From NCBI GenBank assembly GCA_945957305.1, contig CAMFLN010000307.1:1-5264 (forward strand): DNA of 5,264 bases. The letters are read 5' to 3'. The position numbers were made by a program, and so were the translations under genes. Positions 1-5,264 of the stretch are shown piece after piece; position 1 is the stretch's first letter; each line of letters starts with the position of its first letter. A model generated the notes under the pieces. That model was not told the origin of the DNA. It made no database searches and saw nothing but the letters and a program-made list of their open reading frames with translations. Origin of the DNA: an uncultured Planctomycetaceae bacterium. GTDB taxonomy: Bacteria; Planctomycetota; Planctomycetia; Pirellulales; JACPPG01.

Positions 1-43
1 TTCCTCTACGTCTCGTGGGCTCGGAGATGTGTATAAGAGACAG
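1..43 (+). other. Untrimmed Illumina Nextera i7 adapter (sequencing artefact)
   Basis: This stretch is synthetic library DNA, not genome. Positions 25-43 are the 19-base transposase mosaic end AGATGTGTATAAGAGACAG, and 10-24 are the Nextera read-2 adapter GTCTCGTGGGCTCGG. Positions 2-9 (TCCTCTAC) match the N712 i7 index in adapter orientation, and base 1 (T) fits the last base of the P7 arm. The order P7 end, index, adapter, mosaic end is exactly that of a tagmentation library fragment. Native sequence therefore begins at about 44, and anything that translates into 1-43 is chimeric. It should not be called an IS50 or Tn5 end, because the index and read-2 primer sequences do not occur in the natural element. 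Confidence 0.97.
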
Positions 44-400
44 GTTCAAATCCTTCAGCACCGGGAACTCGATCCCGGCGGTGCGTGCGTAGGCTGCGAT
101 CTCGGCCAGCGAGTCCTGACGATTGGCGTCGATGCCGACGAACTTCACGCCCTTGTCTTCATACTTTTTGGCGAGCTCGGCCAGTCGCGGGCCGTACGTC
201 TTGGCCAACGGGCATTCGGTTCCCAGGAAGGCGATGACCGTGGCCTTCTTGCCGGCCAAATCGGTCAACGAATGTTCGCCGCCGCGATAGTCTTCAAGCT
301 TGAAGTTCTCCAGCTTGCGGCCCGTCGGAAGATTGGTTTCGGCCTGTGCCAGCGGAGCGGCCAATGCCAAACCGAGAAATGTTGCCAGAAAGCGCTTCAT
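44..400 (-). CDS. Secreted redoxin/thioredoxin-fold protein, N-terminal fragment (3' end lost at adapter)
   Basis: The 119 native codons read on the minus strand start MKRFLATFLG and give a short basic, hydrophobic signal peptide with likely cleavage after AQA (residues 18-20), so the product is exported. A redoxin (AhpC/TSA-like) fold follows: a beta strand KKATVIAFLG (51-60), the active-site segment TECPLA (61-66) with the only cysteine C63, then PRLAELAKKY (71-80), VKFVGIDANRQDS (85-97) and IEFPVLKD (110-117). The usual second cysteine of a CxxC site is replaced by A66, so this is a one-cysteine site in the visible part. The family suggests thiol redox or peroxide chemistry in the periplasm, but the substrate is unknown. 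Planctomycete homologues, as I recall them, are often longer and carry further domains, so much may be missing. The gene stops at the adapter junction, not at a stop codon. The ATG at 400 has only a weak GGGG at 410-413 upstream. An in-frame ATG at 415 would add five residues before the signal peptide and is less likely. Confidence 0.85.
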
Positions 401-810
401 AAAACATGACCCCATGTCGAAGTGCGGAACGCGACGAGACGCGAAAAACCCAGACGACCGTCCGAGGCCGAGCTGAGAAAGGATGCAAAAGGCCGTGCGT
501 CTATACCCAGACGCCAGAGAGTTAGTTTCGCTGCAGAAAGGCCGGAGCCGGCTGCGATCAACTGTACAGCCGCCGGCAAGCTGGGTAAATGCCAGCGCCG
601 AGCCGTCTTATCTTTAACACCGGACAGCCGCTGAAGTGTCATTCGAGGCGACCCGGTCCCAGATCAGCCCCACAGAGGTTGGGCATTTCAGGGCACGGCC
701 AGGCGACAATCCAGGGGCGTCAGGCGGCATTCCTTCCTGTTCCTGGTTCGCTGCGCAGTTGCCAGCAGCCTGGTATTTGGGACAATCCAAGCTCGGATTC
801 CCAGCCCCGC

Positions 811-829
811 GGCCGGTCTCCTTCCGGCC
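811..829 (+). repeat. GC-only inverted repeat in the leader of the isomerase-like gene
   Basis: GGCCGG (811-816) and CCGGCC (824-829) are perfect inverted copies around the 7-base loop TCTCCTT. The hairpin would lie 64 bases upstream of the ATG at 894. There is no T-tract after it, so it is not a classical terminator. It could be a leader structure or operator, or chance in GC-rich DNA. Confidence 0.4.
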
Positions 830-879
830 CAGCGTCAAGGACGATGGTGCACACGCCGCGGGGTGCCCCCACGCAGCAC

Positions 880-886
880 AGGAGGT
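880..886 (+). promoter_or_regulatory. Strong Shine-Dalgarno that fixes the start at 894
   Basis: AGGAGGT at 880-886 is complementary to the 16S rRNA 3' end over its full length and sits 7 bases before the ATG at 894. This decides the start of the isomerase-like gene against the in-frame ATG at 636, whose extra 86 codons do not look like protein. Confidence 0.9.
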
Positions 887-893
887 CGTTGGC

Positions 894-1892
894 ATGGCCC
901 GCCCCGTCACATTATTCACCGGTCAATGGGCCGATCTGCCGCTCGAGGACCTGGCCCGCAAGGCCAGCGAATTTGGCTACCAGGGGTTGGAGTTAGCCTG
1001 CTGGGGAGACCATTTCGAGGTCGACAAGGCACTCGCGGACCCCGGCTATTGCACCGGTCGCCGCGACCTGCTGGAACGCTACGACCTGCAGTTGCATGCC
1101 ATCAGCACCCACCTGGTGGGCCAGGCGGTGCTCGACACGATCGATAGTCGCCACAAAGCCATCCTGCCCGCCCACGTGTGGGGAGATGGCAAGCCGGCGG
1201 GAGTCAACACCCGGGCGATCGAAGAATTGAAGAACACGGCCCGCGCCGCGCAGAAACTGGGCGTCGAGGTCGTCAACGGCTTTACCGGATCGAGCATTTG
1301 GCCGCTCTTGTATTCATTTCCGCCTGTTCCGCAGGAAATGATCGACGCCGGCTATGCGCTCTTCGCCGAGCGATTCAACCCGATTCTTGATGTCTTCGGC
1401 GATTGCGGCGTGCGTTTCGCTTTGGAAGTGCATCCCACCGAGATCGCCTTTGACCTGCACAGTGCCGAGCGGGCCTTAACGGCCATCGAGCGGCGGGAAG
1501 AGTTCGGTTTCAACTTCGATCCCAGCCATTTGCTGTGGCAAGGTGTTGACCCGGTCGAATTTCTGCGAGCGTTCCCGGATCGCATCTATCACGTGCACAT
1601 TAAGGATGCGGTGGTCACGCTCAACGGACGTTCCGGCATCTTGTCGAGCCATCTGAATTTCGGCGATCCGCGCCGCGGTTGGGACTTCCGCTCGCCGGGG
1701 CGCGGCGGCGTGAACTTCGAAGAGATCATCCGGGCGCTGAACCAGATCGGCTACAGCGGCCCCCTGTCGGTCGAGTGGGAGGATGTCGGCATGGATCGCG
1801 AAGCCGGCGCACGCGAGGCGGCGGAGTTTGTAAAACGGCTCGACTTCCCGCCCAGCCAGGTGGCGTTCGATGCGGCATTCGCCGAGAAATAA
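894..1892 (+). CDS. Sugar phosphate isomerase/epimerase-like TIM-barrel protein (xylose isomerase-like)
   Basis: This complete 332-residue protein has no signal peptide and is probably cytoplasmic. It fits the xylose isomerase-like TIM-barrel (AP endonuclease 2) superfamily, whose members isomerise or epimerise sugars and related polyols with a bound divalent metal. The N-terminus has the barrel opening [20 protein letters not shown] with [10 protein letters not shown] at 28-37. The four expected metal ligands can be placed: E178 in ALEVHP, D209 in NFDPSH, H235 in HVHIKD and E294 in SVEWED. H212 and K237 lie in the usual second-shell positions. The C-terminal helix ([15 protein letters not shown]) closes the barrel in the normal way, so the protein looks intact and catalytically competent. 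The substrate cannot be read from sequence. The start at 894 is set by the AGGAGGT at 880-886. A secreted DUF1570 protein follows 41 bases downstream on the same strand and could be co-transcribed, although a hairpin lies between them. Confidence 0.93.
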   Translation: MARPVTLFTGQWADLPLEDLARKASEFGYQGLELACWGDHFEVDKALADPGYCTGRRDLLERYDLQLHAISTHLVGQAVLDTIDSRHKAILPAHVWGDGKPAGVNTRAIEELKNTARAAQKLGVEVVNGFTGSSIWPLLYSFPPVPQEMIDAGYALFAERFNPILDVFGDCGVRFALEVHPTEIAFDLHSAERALTAIERREEFGFNFDPSHLLWQGVDPVEFLRAFPDRIYHVHIKDAVVTLNGRSGILSSHLNFGDPRRGWDFRSPGRGGVNFEEIIRALNQIGYSGPLSVEWEDVGMDREAGAREAAEFVKRLDFPPSQVAFDAAFAEK

Positions 1893-1896
1893 CCCG

Positions 1897-1918
1897 ACGC
1901 CGAACGTGCTTCGGGCGT
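1897..1918 (+). terminator. Intercistronic hairpin after the isomerase-like gene (weak terminator candidate)
   Basis: CCGAA (1900-1904) pairs perfectly with TTCGG (1910-1914) around the loop CGTGC. ACG (1897-1899) pairs with CGT (1916-1918) beyond a single bulged G at 1915, giving 8 pairs in all. It starts 4 bases after the TAA at 1890-1892. No T-run follows, so it may terminate poorly, stabilise the upstream mRNA end, or modulate expression of the downstream gene. Confidence 0.4.
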
Positions 1919-1933
1919 GATACACTGGAAAAG

Positions 1934-3421
1934 GTGTTCTTACATCACGTCCCGCAGGCCACGGCCTTGAGTCGCTGCAGTCACATTCTTCTCATCCTGG
2001 GCGCCCTGACTGCGCTCGCTCCGCGCGCGGGTGCGGCCACAGATGTCAAGCGCGACGATCTGCGCGCTCGTCACGCCGAATTACGCGCCGCCTACCGGGT
2101 AAAACTGGCCGAGCTGGCCGCCTGGGCCGAACAGCAGCGGCTGCCTGAAGAGTCGCAGCTTGCCCGCGATTGGGCGCCGCCGCCCCAGCCGAGCCAGATT
2201 CAGCTAGCGTGTCGTCCGGCTCCGTGGGAGCAAAAGGAGCCGTCGCTCGACTCGAGCTCCGCCGAGTGGCGCGAGCGCTGGCAGCAGTTGCGTGCCATCC
2301 AGGCTGCCGCGCTCTTCGATCTTGCCAAGGAGGCGGTTGAAAATGGGCATGCCGCCGATGCTTTCGCCTGGCTGGTCGAAGTGATCCGCGAGAATCCGGC
2401 GCATGCCGAAGCGCGCAAGATCCTGGGCTATGAAAAACAGGACGGCAAGTGGCTCACGCCATTCGAAGCCAGCAAAGCGCGTGAAGGGCAGATCTGGCAT
2501 CCACGCTTCGGCTGGTTACCCAGCGCACATGTCGCGCGTTATGAAAAGGGAGAACGTTTTTACAACAATCGCTGGCTGAAAGCCGAGGATGAAGAGCGCT
2601 TGCGCGCGCGTAAGGGATGGGACATCGTCACTGAGCACTACAGCGTGCGTACAACGCATAGTCTGGAAGAAGGGGTCCGCCTGGCGACTCGCCTGGAACG
2701 GCTGTACGACGCCTGGCAGCAGCTCTTTGCGGGATTCGTCGCCACGGACGAACAGCTTGCCCGCCGCTTTTACGGCCAGGCGGCCACGCGATCGACTCCA
2801 CTGCGTCACAAGGTGGTCTATTTTCGCGATCGGGATGAATATGTGCATGCGCTAGTGCGCGACGAACCGAACATCGGCATCAGCACCGGCTTTTATATCG
2901 CCGCCAAGCGAGAAGCGTACTTCTACGCCACGGCAGAAGAAGACGACAGCAATCTTTATCACGAAGCCACGCACCAACTGTTCAACGAAACGCGCCGCGC
3001 GGTCCGCACTCTAGGGCAGGATGCCAACTTTTGGGTCGTCGAGGGAGTGGCCTGTTACATGGAATCCCTGGCGGAAGCAAATGGCTGGCACTTGCTGGGC
3101 GGCGAGAACGCGCAGCGGCTCCGCGACGCCGTGCACCGCCGGATCGAAGACGACTATTACCTGCCGCTGGCCGAGCTAGTTACGCTGGGCATGAATCGCC
3201 TGAAGCAAGACAAGAACATCGCCGTTCTTTATAGCCAGGCGTCAGGCCTGACCTACTTTCTTATCAATTACGAAAATGGCCGTTACCGCGACGCGCTAAT
3301 GGCTTATTTGGCCGCGATCTATCAAGGTCGCTACCGCCCCGGCACCCTGGCCGAACTCTGCCACTCGAACGAGGAAGAACTGGACGATCAATATCGTCAG
3401 TACATCGAGAGTTTGAAGTAG
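1934..3421 (+). CDS. Secreted DUF1570 protein with gluzincin zinc-peptidase signature
   Basis: From the GTG at 1934 this is 495 residues. A signal peptide (hydrophobic HILLILGALTALA at about 17-29, cleavage near RAGA at 31-34) sends it out of the cytoplasm. Residues 37-115 are charged and probably helical. Residues 118-165 resemble a TPR unit, ending NPAHAEARKILGY, followed by GKWLTPFEASKA (171-182), a pattern I associate with planctomycete DUF1570 proteins. The C-terminal half is the DUF1570 region: WDIVTEHYSVRTTHSLEEG at 229-247, then HEATH at 343-347, and E370 in WVVEGVACYMES, 23 residues after H347. HExxH plus a later Glu before G-x-A is the zinc and catalytic signature of gluzincin peptidases, and all the key residues are present. 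Peptidase activity is inferred; substrates are unknown. The start is uncertain: no ATG suits the signal peptide and the Shine-Dalgarno is poor. A TTG at 1967 with AGG at 1956-1958 would give a neat 23-residue signal peptide. The open frame reaching back to 1679 overlaps the isomerase-like gene by over 200 bases and is not credible. Confidence 0.88.
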   Translation: MFLHHVPQATALSRCSHILLILGALTALAPRAGAATDVKRDDLRARHAELRAAYRVKLAELAAWAEQQRLPEESQLARDWAPPPQPSQIQLACRPAPWEQKEPSLDSSSAEWRERWQQLRAIQAAALFDLAKEAVENGHAADAFAWLVEVIRENPAHAEARKILGYEKQDGKWLTPFEASKAREGQIWHPRFGWLPSAHVARYEKGERFYNNRWLKAEDEERLRARKGWDIVTEHYSVRTTHSLEEGVRLATRLERLYDAWQQLFAGFVATDEQLARRFYGQAATRSTPLRHKVVYFRDRDEYVHALVRDEPNIGISTGFYIAAKREAYFYATAEEDDSNLYHEATHQLFNETRRAVRTLGQDANFWVVEGVACYMESLAEANGWHLLGGENAQRLRDAVHRRIEDDYYLPLAELVTLGMNRLKQDKNIAVLYSQASGLTYFLINYENGRYRDALMAYLAAIYQGRYRPGTLAELCHSNEEELDDQYRQYIESLK

Positions 3422-3440
3422 GCCGGCGGAACCGTCGGCC
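3421..3440 (+). terminator. Hairpin between convergent genes (terminator candidate)
   Basis: The 20 bases GGCCGGCGGAACCGTCGGCC fold into an 8-pair stem with a GAAC loop (G8-C13 closing pair, or a 6-base loop if that pair is open) and one G-U pair on the plus strand. The first G is the last base of the TAG stop of the DUF1570 gene. The stem lies in the 36-base gap before the convergent rsmG stop. On the minus strand the G-U pair becomes an A/C mismatch, so it is better suited to plus-strand transcripts. There is no T-tract, so it is not a canonical intrinsic terminator. The palindrome TTGGCCAA follows at 3443-3450. Confidence 0.5.
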
Positions 3441-3457
3441 CATTGGCCAAGCGCAAA

Positions 3458-4123
3458 TTACAGCCCGCGGGGCTTAACTTCCAGCAACACGCTTTCGGAG
3501 CTAGTGCCAGGGAGGGGCCATGTGGCGAGTTTGCGGAGTTGCAGGCCGTTGAGCGCGCCAGCTTCGCGCGCCGTATGGCGCTCTTCGACCCAAGCGGGTC
3601 CTTTGATGACGAGCAAGCGTTCAAAGGCGCCCCACGAGGGAGCGAACCAATTCAGCAGCTTCGCGAGCGGCGCCACGGCACGCACCAGCAGTGCATGAAA
3701 CTTCTCACGCGCGAGTAGTTCCTCGGCGCGACCGTGGTGCATCGGGACCGGCAATTTCAGATCGGCGACAATCTGTTCGACGGCCCGCGCCTTCTTGCCG
3801 ATCGATTCGGCCAGGGTGATTTTCAAGTCAGGTCGCAGCACGGCCAAGACAATGCCCGGAACGCCGCCGCCGGTGCCCACGTCCAGGACGCGCTGTCCCG
3901 GCGTGAGGACTTTGCTGAATTCCAGGGTGTCGACCAGGTCGCGCGACACAAATTTCTCGTAATCGGTATGCCGCGTCAGGTTCAGGCGCTCATTCCACTC
4001 CCAGACCAGCCGGCAGTAGTGGTCCAGTTTCTCGACTTGTGCCTCGGGCAGGTCGATCGCGTGGCGCGACAAAGCCGCACGGAGAGTGTCAGTCGCGGGG
4101 GTCGGGATAGCTTCTTCGATCAT
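3458..4123 (-). CDS. rsmG: 16S rRNA (guanine-527-N7)-methyltransferase RsmG (GidB)
   Basis: This complete 221-residue cytoplasmic enzyme uses S-adenosylmethionine to methylate N7 of G527 in the 530 loop of 16S rRNA. Loss of RsmG is known to give low-level streptomycin resistance in several bacteria. Motifs in order are WNERLNLTRHTD (43-54, family WN..NLT), SRDLVDTLEF (60-69), the SAM loop VLDVGTGGGVPGIVLAV (79-95), LAESIGKKARAVEQI (104-118), GRAEEL (131-136), VRAVAPLAKLL (148-158) and KGP (174-176). Length is close to the family norm (about 207 in E. coli). I start at the ATG at 4123. A TTG at 4141 adds six residues (MQFSDS) with no better ribosome site; neither start has a clear Shine-Dalgarno. 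In many bacteria rsmG sits beside mnmG and parAB. Here it stands alone, convergent with the DUF1570 gene and divergent from the epoxide hydrolase gene, so it should have its own promoter within 4124-4404, though I could not identify one. Confidence 0.95.
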   Translation of the reverse strand: MIEEAIPTPATDTLRAALSRHAIDLPEAQVEKLDHYCRLVWEWNERLNLTRHTDYEKFVSRDLVDTLEFSKVLTPGQRVLDVGTGGGVPGIVLAVLRPDLKITLAESIGKKARAVEQIVADLKLPVPMHHGRAEELLAREKFHALLVRAVAPLAKLLNWFAPSWGAFERLLVIKGPAWVEERHTAREAGALNGLQLRKLATWPLPGTSSESVLLEVKPRGL

Positions 4124-4249
4124 GGAATCCGAGAACTGCAAAATTTCGGGGGATCTGCGGCGAATTGCATGGCAGGCTCAAGGGGCGCCGATCCGGGCAC
4201 TGCCTACTATCGCCGCCGGACGGTGCTGCGTCCACCGAGCCAGCGCAGT

Positions 4250-4278
4250 TTGACGTGGGTAAAACGCACAACTATGCT
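4250..4278 (+). promoter_or_regulatory. Sigma70-type promoter candidate for the epoxide hydrolase gene
   Basis: TTGACG (4250-4255) and TATGCT (4273-4278) are separated by exactly 17 bases. The -35 matches TTGACA at five of six positions and the -10 matches TATAAT at four of six. Transcription would begin near 4285, giving a leader of about 120 bases before the ATG at 4405. Between the boxes, GTGGGT (4255-4260) and ACGCAC (4264-4269) form an inverted repeat around AAA with one mismatch, a possible operator. Direction and position both fit the downstream gene. Promoter consensus in planctomycetes is less well defined, so this is a candidate only. Confidence 0.5.
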
Positions 4279-4391
4279 GCGGCCAGCCTATTCAGCGTTT
4301 CACCTCTGCCGGAATGTCGTTACTCGCCAAACAGTTTTTCGGCTGACGGCCATCACCTGGTCTTTTCGGGGCAGGGGCGCCGGCCGCTTGT

Positions 4392-4397
4392 GAGGAG
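4392..4397 (+). promoter_or_regulatory. Shine-Dalgarno of the epoxide hydrolase gene
   Basis: GAGGAG at 4392-4397 lies 7 bases before the ATG at 4405, an ideal spacing. It supports this ATG, which is also the one that gives the protein a signal peptide. Confidence 0.85.
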
Positions 4398-4404
4398 ATT
4401 CACC

Positions 4405-5264
4405 ATGACGTTCAAGTTGCTCCTGATGTTTGCCTTGATCCCCGGGCTCTTCGCCTGCGCCTTGCAAGTCGCCAGTGCCCAGGACATCGGCGGAGAAGAA
4501 GGCTTTGCCGATTCCGACGGTGTGAAGATTCACTATGTCACCATGGGCAAGGGACCCTTGGTCGTGCTCATCCACGGCTTCCCGGACTTCTGGTACACGT
4601 GGCGCGAACAGATGCCGGAGCTGGCCAAGCACTTTCAAGTCGTGGCCGTCGACATGCGCGGCTACAACAAGAGCGACCAACCCGAGGGGGTCGAAAACTA
4701 CAAGGTCGAGAAGTTGGTCGGCGACATCGATGCGGTCGTCAAGCACTTCAAAGCCGAGAAGGCCATCATCGTCGGACATGACTGGGGGGGCATTGTCGCC
4801 TGGTCGTATGCCATGGCGCATCCCGACAAGACCGATAAGCTGGTGATTCTCAATTTGCCGCATCCCAAGGGCCTGGCCCGCGAGCTGGCTAACAATCCTC
4901 AGCAGCAGAAAAACAGCCAGTACGCGCGCAACTTCCAGCAACCAGACGCCGCGTCGAAAGTGAAGCCCGAGATGCTGGCCTTCTGGGTCAAGGACGCAGA
5001 CGCCCGGGCCAAGTACGTCGAGGCTTTTAAACGTTCGAGCATGGAAGGGATGCTGAACTACTACAAGGCGAACTACCCTCGCGAACCGTACACCTATGAC
5101 GAAAAGCAAACCTATCCGCCCATCAAGTGCCCGGTGCTTATGTTCCACGGGCTGAAGGACGTGGCCCTGCTGCCTGGCGCGCTCAACGGTACCTGGGATT
5201 GGATCGACAACGATTTGACATTGATCACGATCCCCGGGGCCAGTCACTTCGTGCAGCAGGACGC
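4405..5264 (+). CDS. Exported alpha/beta-hydrolase, epoxide hydrolase type, 3' end beyond window
   Basis: 286 full codons are visible. Residues 1-26 form a signal peptide (hydrophobic LLLMFALIPGLFACAL, cleavage near ASAQ), so the enzyme should act outside the cytoplasm. The alpha/beta-hydrolase core has the oxyanion-hole motif HGFP (57-60), followed by DFWYTWR, and the nucleophile elbow GHDWGG (124-129), in which D126 is the nucleophile. The charge-relay acid fits D252 in LKDVALLP and the base fits H281 in GASHF. In the cap, Y173 (YARNFQQPD) and Y220 (LNYYKAN) align with the two epoxide-activating tyrosines of mammalian soluble epoxide hydrolase (human Y383 in YQLYFQEP and Y466 in LNWYRN). 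With Asp nucleophile, Asp-His relay and both cap tyrosines present, epoxide hydrolysis to a diol is the best prediction. A haloalkane or fluoroacetate dehalogenase is less likely because of the tyrosine pair. The substrate is unknown. The window ends five residues after H281, so probably only the last helix is missing. The gene has a good Shine-Dalgarno and its own promoter candidate. Confidence 0.92.
   Translation, partial: MTFKLLLMFALIPGLFACALQVASAQDIGGEEGFADSDGVKIHYVTMGKGPLVVLIHGFPDFWYTWREQMPELAKHFQVVAVDMRGYNKSDQPEGVENYKVEKLVGDIDAVVKHFKAEKAIIVGHDWGGIVAWSYAMAHPDKTDKLVILNLPHPKGLARELANNPQQQKNSQYARNFQQPDAASKVKPEMLAFWVKDADARAKYVEAFKRSSMEGMLNYYKANYPREPYTYDEKQTYPPIKCPVLMFHGLKDVALLPGALNGTWDWIDNDLTLITIPGASHFVQQD

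Larger units (their letters stand above)
401..893. other. Divergent intergenic spacer, no supported gene
   Basis: These 493 bases separate the divergently read redoxin and isomerase-like genes, so they should hold promoters for both. I find no convincing -35/-10 pair on either strand; TATAGA near 498-503 on the minus strand has no good -35 partner. Several reading frames stay open here, including an 86-codon extension upstream of the isomerase start from 636. Their translations are rich in P, S, R and G with no recognisable motif, as expected from GC-rich non-coding DNA. Inverted repeats are present: GCC GGCTG at 547-554 can pair with CAGCC (567-571) and GGC (575-577) around a three-base bulge, and a tighter one lies at 811-829. 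No tRNA or recognisable riboswitch was seen. Confidence 0.6.
4124..4404. other. Divergent spacer between rsmG and the epoxide hydrolase gene
   Basis: This 281-base region separates two genes read away from each other. It carries the right-facing promoter candidate at 4250-4278 and the Shine-Dalgarno at 4392-4397. I found no good minus-strand promoter for rsmG; TTGAGC near 4182-4177 has no acceptable -10 box. Open frames crossing it continue antisense over rsmG and lack protein-like composition. Confidence 0.6.

Noticed and set aside
25..43. Tn5/IS50 mosaic end suggesting a transposon
   Set aside because: It is directly joined to the Nextera read-2 primer and an i7 index, which are synthetic. 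It is library adapter, not a mobile element.
29..409. Plus-strand open frame of 126 codons starting MYKRQ
   Set aside because: Its start lies in the adapter and the rest is antisense to the redoxin gene, whose minus-strand frame has a signal peptide and recognisable redoxin motifs.
485..540. Minus-strand promoter around TATAGA for the redoxin gene
   Set aside because: The -10-like box has no recognisable -35 at 16-18 bases, so it is not better than chance.
636..893. 86-codon N-terminal extension of the isomerase-like protein
   Set aside because: The extension has no domain or signal-like pattern and no ribosome site, while a full AGGAGGT precedes the ATG at 894, where the barrel fold begins.
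1679..1933. Long upstream extension of the DUF1570 frame
   Set aside because: It overlaps the well-supported isomerase-like gene by over 200 bases, translates to arginine-rich noise, and would bury the signal peptide in the middle of the protein.
3734..4393. 219-codon plus-strand open frame
   Set aside because: It is mostly antisense to rsmG, which has every family motif in its own frame. No motif or ribosome site supports this one.
4300..5247. 315-codon minus-strand open frame
   Set aside because: It is a shadow of the epoxide hydrolase gene, rich in V, L, D and H from antisense GC-rich codons. The plus-strand frame has all catalytic motifs.
1..5264. A previously undescribed multi-gene system (defence, secretion or CRISPR-like)
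   Set aside because: All five genes belong to recognisable families on alternating strands. There are no repeat arrays, no nuclease, toxin or ATPase genes, and no shared regulatory pattern joining them.

Overview
The window looks like the end of an assembled contig from a planctomycete, most likely of the Pirellulales. The pointers are a GC-rich composition, a secreted DUF1570-type protein (a family seen mainly in planctomycetes), and a redoxin with the 'GTECPLAKTYGPRL' signature I associate with that group. This assignment rests on recognising families by eye, not on a search. The first 43 bases are not genomic: they are an untrimmed Illumina Nextera i7 adapter. Native sequence starts at about 44.

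Layout. (1) 1-43 is adapter. (2) 44-400, minus strand, is the N-terminal part of a secreted redoxin cut off by the adapter junction. (3) 401-893 is a 493-base divergent spacer with no supportable gene. (4) 894-1892, plus strand, is a complete sugar phosphate isomerase/epimerase-like TIM-barrel protein with a near-ideal Shine-Dalgarno. (5) 1934-3421, plus strand, is a complete secreted DUF1570 protein with an intact zinc-peptidase signature, 41 bases downstream of (4) across a hairpin. (6) 3458-4123, minus strand, is rsmG, the 16S rRNA m7G527 methyltransferase, convergent with (5) over a 36-base gap holding a GC-rich hairpin. (7) 4124-4404 is a divergent spacer with a good sigma70-type promoter candidate facing right. 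(8) 4405-5264, plus strand, is an exported alpha/beta-hydrolase with all catalytic residues of an epoxide hydrolase, running off the right edge just after its catalytic histidine.

How the genes fit together. Only (4) and (5) could share a transcript. The others are separate units on alternating strands, and no common pathway is evident. Three of the five products (redoxin, DUF1570 protein, epoxide hydrolase) carry signal peptides and should act outside the cytoplasm. The isomerase-like protein and RsmG are cytoplasmic. I found no tRNA, rRNA, CRISPR array, genuine mobile element or phage gene, and no convincing undescribed multi-gene system. The points most worth following up are the intact gluzincin site in the DUF1570 protein, the exported epoxide hydrolase and its promoter, and the adapter artefact, which creates false protein ends.
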